24,318 bases of DNA, from NCBI GenBank assembly GCA_004000625.1, contig SAUS01000041.1:1-24318 (forward strand), in the 5' to 3' direction. Made by a program: the position numbers and the translations under genes. Position 1 is the stretch's first letter, and each line of letters begins with the position of its first letter. The notes beneath the pieces are model-generated. The model had not been told where the DNA came from, ran no database searches, and saw only the letters and a list, made by a program, of their open reading frames with translations. This DNA comes from Candidatus Cibiobacter qucibialis (GTDB lineage Bacteria; Bacillota; Clostridia; Oscillospirales; Ruminococcaceae). Positions 20,993 to 24,318 of this stretch are shown here, piece by piece.

Positions 20993-22213
20993 TCAAGCTT
21001 TGCCTGATTCATTCACAGCCACTGCGCTGGGGTGATCCTTAGAAGGATGCTTGGCAAACAGCGTCTTCAGAGCAAGTGGAGTGGCAACAGAAGATACGAT
21101 GATCAGCAGAATAACAGCGGTAAAGTAGACAGCGTCCACCATGCCGACTGCAAGGCCCTTTTGTGCCACAATCAAAGCAACCTCGCCGCGGGTCATCATG
21201 CCAACGCCAACCTTGAGGGAATCTGCCCAGTTGAACTTGCAGATCTTTGCTGCAAGACCGCAGCCAATGATCTTGGTGATAAGTGCCACAATGACAAAGC
21301 AGACACAGAACAGCAGGATATCGGGAGTCAGGCCGCTGATATCGGTTTTGAGGCCGATGGAAGCAAAGAACACCGGAGCAAACATCATATAGTTGCTGAT
21401 TTCGACACGGCGCTCCACATAGGGTGCATCATGAATGTTGCACAGCACGATACCAGCAATGTAAGCACCGGTAATATCGGCAATGCCAAAGTACTGCTCT
21501 GCAATGTAAGCCATGGCAAAGCAGAAGCCAAGGCTGGCAATGGTAATGCGCTGGGTGTGGGGGTTACGGTTATCCAGCCAGGTCATGGCCTTGTACAGCA
21601 CAAAACCGACAATGACCGCCACCACAAAGAACAGCACCGTGTTGATCAACACCTGGCCGATGCTGGTACCGCCTTCTTCGCCGCTGCCGGCCCCCAGAAC
21701 GCAGGTAAGCACCACAATGCCGATAACGTCATCAATCACGGCTGCGCTGACGATGGTGGTGCCCAGGAAGCCTTTCAGCTGGCCAAGCTCCTGCAGGGTT
21801 GCCACCGTGATGGAAACGCTGGTTGCCGTCATAATGGTGCCGATGAACAATGCTTTATAAAATTCCGGACTGCCGATAGCACCCAGACCATAGAACGCAC
21901 CATACAGCAGCGTACCGCCCACCAAGGGAACAAAAACACCCACGCAGGCAACCAGAGTTGCAATGGGGCCGGCTTTCATCAACTGCTTCAGGTTGGTGCC
22001 AAGGCCGGTGGAGAACATCAGCAAAATAACGCCGATTTCCGCAAAGACCGAGATGGTATCGCTGAGCTGAACAACCCCCAGCAAAGAGGGGCCAATCAGC
22101 AAACCGGCGATGATCTCGCCCACCACTTGGGGTGCCTTGAGTTTGCGGGCAATCAGGCCAAAAAACTTAGCCGCAATCAATATGATTGCAAGATCCCGGA
22201 AAAATAGATACAT
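20993..22213 (-). CDS. Cation:proton antiporter, CPA2 (Kef/NapA-like) family
   Basis: A 406-residue membrane protein that would exchange Na+ or K+ for H+ across the cytoplasmic membrane for pH and ion balance. The Na_H_Exchanger pattern is clear: PQVVGEIIAGLLIGPSLLG near residue 30, EIGVILLMFSTGL near 60, TATSVSIT (129-136, unwound helix) and the double aspartate AVIDDVIGIVVL (D161-D162), the ion-binding pair of electrogenic CPA2 members. About 12 helices are present. No TrkA-N/RCK domain follows, unlike full KefB/C. It is monocistronic. The ATG at 22213 follows AAGGAGG with a 10-nt spacing. Ion specificity cannot be read. Confidence 0.92.
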   Translation of the reverse strand: MYLFFRDLAIILIAAKFFGLIARKLKAPQVVGEIIAGLLIGPSLLGVVQLSDTISVFAEIGVILLMFSTGLGTNLKQLMKAGPIATLVACVGVFVPLVGGTLLYGAFYGLGAIGSPEFYKALFIGTIMTATSVSITVATLQELGQLKGFLGTTIVSAAVIDDVIGIVVLTCVLGAGSGEEGGTSIGQVLINTVLFFVVAVIVGFVLYKAMTWLDNRNPHTQRITIASLGFCFAMAYIAEQYFGIADITGAYIAGIVLCNIHDAPYVERRVEISNYMMFAPVFFASIGLKTDISGLTPDILLFCVCFVIVALITKIIGCGLAAKICKFNWADSLKVGVGMMTRGEVALIVAQKGLAVGMVDAVYFTAVILLIIVSSVATPLALKTLFAKHPSKDHPSAVAVNESGKA

Positions 22214-22585
22214 AATGATAGAGCCTCCTTTTCAGCACGGCATAGCTGATATGGCTTTTTGGTTCATACAGTGGTACTTGCCATCCGCCCAGCCTCCCCA
22301 GCCAAAAGGTGCCGGAGCCGTGTTCCCTTATGTTTTACCACGCTGTTCATATTTTTTCAAGAGCTTTGTCACAGAAATGTCAATTTTCATCTGTATGCAC
22401 AAATGTCTTGCACAAACGGGGCGTTTGCGGGGCAGTTCATGCCATATTGTGGTTGCGGCCAAAAGAGCATGTGCTTGTACCCTCCTTTGGATTTCAGATT
22501 ATTTTTACAAAAAACTTCTTGCATATGTTCTTTTTTTCTTTTTTAAAATTTATTTGAAAAAAATTGATTTTTTTCAAAATATTGC
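22214..22585. other. Intergenic region with no supported gene
   Basis: About 370 bp, T-rich on the plus strand toward the tRNA-Ser promoter. Open frames here lack ribosome sites and domains. It should contain the antiporter promoter on the minus strand, but none stood out. Confidence 0.6.
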
Positions 22586-22614
22586 TTGACAATCCCAGAT
22601 GTGCTTGCTATAAT
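22586..22614 (+). promoter_or_regulatory. tRNA-Ser promoter
   Basis: Perfect TTGACA (22586-22591), a 17-bp spacer and perfect TATAAT (22609-22614), 40 bp before the tRNA. Confidence 0.93.
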
Positions 22615-22653
22615 ATAACACGTCGTCAGGTGAGGCGATACAGCAGAATAGAT

Positions 22654-22745
22654 GGAAAGATGGCTGAGCTGGTCTAAGGCGCACGACTGGAAATCGTGTA
22701 GGGCCCATAAAGCCCTCAAGGGTTCGAATCCCTTTCTTTCCGCCA
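22654..22745 (+). tRNA. tRNA-Ser (GGA anticodon)
   Basis: A 92-nt class II tRNA. Acceptor GGAAAGA pairs with TCTTTCC, the anticodon loop CTGGAAA sits between CACGA and TCGTG, a long variable arm contains AGGGC/GCCCT, the T-arm is GGGTTCGAATCCC, and CCA is encoded. Confidence 0.97.
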
Positions 22746-22746
22746 T

Positions 22747-22783
22747 AAGCCCATGACAAAAAAGATGTCATGGGCTTTTTTCT
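22747..22783 (+). terminator. Intrinsic terminator of tRNA-Ser
   Basis: A perfect 12-bp stem (22747-22758 with 22766-22777) followed by six T. Confidence 0.92.
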
Positions 22784-22852
22784 TTGTTGTATCGCACAAA
22801 ATCAGCAAAGTTGACAACCGATTTTCAAAGTGCGTTTTATAGAGATGTCCAA

Positions 22853-22880
22853 CCGTTTTAAGGCGGTTGGACTTTTTTGT
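22853..22880 (+). terminator. Second terminator-like hairpin after tRNA-Ser
   Basis: GTCCAACCG and CGGTTGGAC pair across eight bases, followed by six T. A TTGACA lies about 45 bp upstream (22812-22817), but no good -10 was found, so its parent transcript is unclear. Confidence 0.65.
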
Positions 22881-22924
22881 TGGGTGATTTGGGGAGGGTT
22901 TGCTCTCCCCTGCCGTCCTGTTTT

Positions 22925-23060
22925 GCAGTTTTTCAGCGAAAATTTCAACTTTTTTCTGCTGTTTTCAGAATGTTTTCAATTTCCCTGCAGCCAATTTCTT
23001 GTTGGCTGCGGGGATTTTTCGCTTTTTGCAGCAGTTTTCAGTTTATTTTCATGTTTTCCA
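22925..23060 (+). repeat. Imperfect GTTTTCAG repeats upstream of parM-like gene (candidate centromere)
   Basis: Repeated units of the type NYNGTTTTCAG occur at about 22925-22936, 22958-22967, 22971-22978, 23032-23041, 23045-23053 and 23052-23060, all in one orientation. They flank a stem-loop at 22984-23012 (CTGCAGCCAA with TTGGCTGCGG), which is followed by T-rich DNA. Iterons upstream of parM form the parC centromere in type II partition systems; here that role is inferred. Confidence 0.45.
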
Positions 23061-23093
23061 TTTTATACCTATTAAATAAGGAGGATTTCCACT

Positions 23094-24023
23094 ATGAGCA
23101 TCATGATCGGCATCGACCACGGCTATTACGCTATCAAAACAGCGCATTGTTCATTTCCGGCTGGACTTACCAGCTACGGAGAACACGAACCCTACACCCG
23201 CCAAGGACTCTTAGAGTTTGGCGGGTGCTTTTTTGTTTGTGGCTCTGGGCGGCAGCCTATCCAGAGGGACAAAACTGTGAACGACAACTACTACCTGCTG
23301 ACACTGGCAGCCATTGCAAAAGAAATCCAGCAGCGCAGTTTGCCGCCCGAATGTTCTGTGCGGATTGCGGCTGGGTTGCCGCTGACCAGCTTCGGACGCG
23401 ACAAGCCGAAGTTCCGCGATTATCTGCTGCGAAGTGGGCGACCTGTGAATTTCAAGTTTGAGGGTGTAGAGTACAGCATCACCATCGAGGAAGTCGCTAT
23501 CTTTCCTCAAGGCTATGCCGCCCTCATGACAGAAACCGGGCTGTTGCAGGATGAACCGTCTATGCTCCTTATGGACTTGGGCGGCTGGACGGTGGACCTT
23601 ATGCGCATCGACAACGCCATCCCTGCGGCTGACACTGCGCACAGTCTGGAACTCGGCATGATCCGCTGCGTGGATGACATCCGTGAACAGGTGCGCCGGG
23701 AAACCGGGCTGTCCCTCACGGATGCCCAAATCGAAAATATGCTGGCAGGTCAGCCCTGCACGGTCAGCGATACGGTGCGCGACATTGTGAACCGGCAGGG
23801 GCGCAAGTACACGGAGCGTCTGCTCTCTGCCACGATGGAAGCCGGCTTCGATCTCCACGCTATCCCTGCCGTGCTGCTGGGCGGCGGCGCATCGGTGGTG
23901 AGCCGCCACCTCAGCCCCAAAGACGGGCTTTGTAAGACGATTTTCCTGCTGGACGACAAAGTGAACGCGGTCGGATTCGAGCGCGCGTTGACCGCCGTGT
24001 CGCGCCGTAAAAGCGAGGCATGA
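23094..24023 (+). CDS. ParM/StbA-type actin-like plasmid segregation protein
   Basis: A 309-residue actin-like ATPase of the ParM/Alp group, whose filaments push plasmid or element copies apart. Visible actin-fold motifs are MIGIDHGYYAIKTA at the N-terminus (D8, phosphate 1), LLMDLGGWTVDLMRID (about 158-173, phosphate 2 with D161) and VLLGGGASVV (about 260-269, adenosine). FPAGLTSYG and GLPLTSFGRDKPKFRDYLL are typical of Clostridia mobile-element members. The ATG at 23094 follows AGGAGG with a 9-nt spacing. It overlaps the next small gene by 4 bp and has candidate iterons upstream. Such modules occur on plasmids and integrative conjugative elements, so this probably marks the start of a mobile element behind tRNA-Ser. 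Confidence 0.9.
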   Translation: MSIMIGIDHGYYAIKTAHCSFPAGLTSYGEHEPYTRQGLLEFGGCFFVCGSGRQPIQRDKTVNDNYYLLTLAAIAKEIQQRSLPPECSVRIAAGLPLTSFGRDKPKFRDYLLRSGRPVNFKFEGVEYSITIEEVAIFPQGYAALMTETGLLQDEPSMLLMDLGGWTVDLMRIDNAIPAADTAHSLELGMIRCVDDIREQVRRETGLSLTDAQIENMLAGQPCTVSDTVRDIVNRQGRKYTERLLSATMEAGFDLHAIPAVLLGGGASVVSRHLSPKDGLCKTIFLLDDKVNAVGFERALTAVSRRKSEA

Positions 24024-24292
24024 AACGACCGCAGTACGTTTTCCGTCCGAACCTTAGCGACCCGCAGCACCGCCGCGTGTGGGCGTTGCTGCAGCAGGTG
24101 CCGCCTGCCAAACGCAAAGAGTTTCTGGTGCAGAGTATCCTTGCGGCAGAACAGACGGATAGGCTGGAGAAAAGCATCCGCAAGGTGGTGCGGGAGGAAT
24201 TGCAGGCAGTCAACATAACCGGCGCTGTTCCAAGCCCACCGCCAGCGAATGCTATACCAGACTCTGCGCTCGATTTCCTGAATTCACTGTAG
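24020..24292 (+). CDS. Small ParR-like centromere-binding/adaptor protein
   Basis: A 90-residue basic protein translated through an ATGA overlap with the parM-like gene. Residues 1-60 are rich in Arg/Lys and helix-forming (HRRVWALLQQVPPAKRKEFLVQSILAA), and the tail is proline- and alanine-rich with an acidic, hydrophobic end (SALDFLNSL). ParR/StbB partners of actin-type partition systems have this size, place and layout: an N-terminal ribbon-helix-helix DNA-binding part and a C-terminal peptide that contacts ParM. Sequence similarity alone would not prove it; the call rests mainly on context. The window ends 26 bp after its stop. Confidence 0.7.
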   Translation: MKRPQYVFRPNLSDPQHRRVWALLQQVPPAKRKEFLVQSILAAEQTDRLEKSIRKVVREELQAVNITGAVPSPPPANAIPDSALDFLNSL

Positions 24293-24318
24293 GGGGTGAT
24301 TCCAATGTTTTAATAATA

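Noticed and set aside
24308..24318. ATG at 24308 behind GGGGGTGAT as the start of another gene
   Set aside because: The frame meets a stop after one codon. Only 11 bases remain in the window, so nothing can be supported.

Overview
The window reads as a chromosomal stretch of a moderately GC-rich, low-oxygen gut Firmicute. The Faecalibacterium / Gemmiger / Subdoligranulum group of the Oscillospiraceae is the best fit. This is inferred from pyruvate formate-lyase with its activase, many near-consensus sigma-A promoters, Gram-positive style AGGAGG ribosome sites, YitT and DUF975 membrane proteins, several MATE pumps, and repeat-rich intergenic DNA. No rRNA or ribosomal protein gene is present to fix the species.

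Layout. 1-101 is the cut end of a dispersed repeat. 161-1968 is a MarR-MATE operon (minus strand) with a promoter carrying two matching palindromes. 2147-4804 holds a YitT-family protein and a second MATE pump. 4936-6387 is a polyprenyl-phosphate sugar-1-phosphate transferase for surface polysaccharide. 6388-7198 has no credible protein gene, but it contains a transcription unit with a strong promoter, four stem-loops and a terminator, which looks like an unidentified structured RNA. 7199-10928 carries pflA and pflB, separated by about 700 bp of repeats. 11453-13003 is malQ, 13436-13897 is rnhA, and 13930-14427 is a shortened MnmA-like protein. 14499-14725 is a second miniature inverted-repeat element. 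14809-16499 is lysA with a small membrane protein, behind a structured leader. 16799-18178 is a third MATE pump. 18431-19759 holds two copies of a tRNA-Trp/Thr/Asp cluster flanking a frameshifted GNAT acetyltransferase gene. 20103-22213 has a DUF975 membrane protein and a convergent CPA2-type antiporter. 22654-22745 is tRNA-Ser(GGA). It is followed by an actin-type plasmid/ICE partition module (ParM-like plus a small ParR-like protein) that runs to the window end.

The protein genes are mostly housekeeping or carbon metabolism: starch/maltose processing by MalQ, pyruvate cleavage by PflB/PflA, and lysine synthesis. The unusual content lies between the genes: at least two miniature inverted-repeat families, four hairpins carrying a REP-type GTAG signature, paired regulatory palindromes at pflB and marR, several structured leaders, the orphan RNA candidate, and a possible iteron-type centromere upstream of parM.
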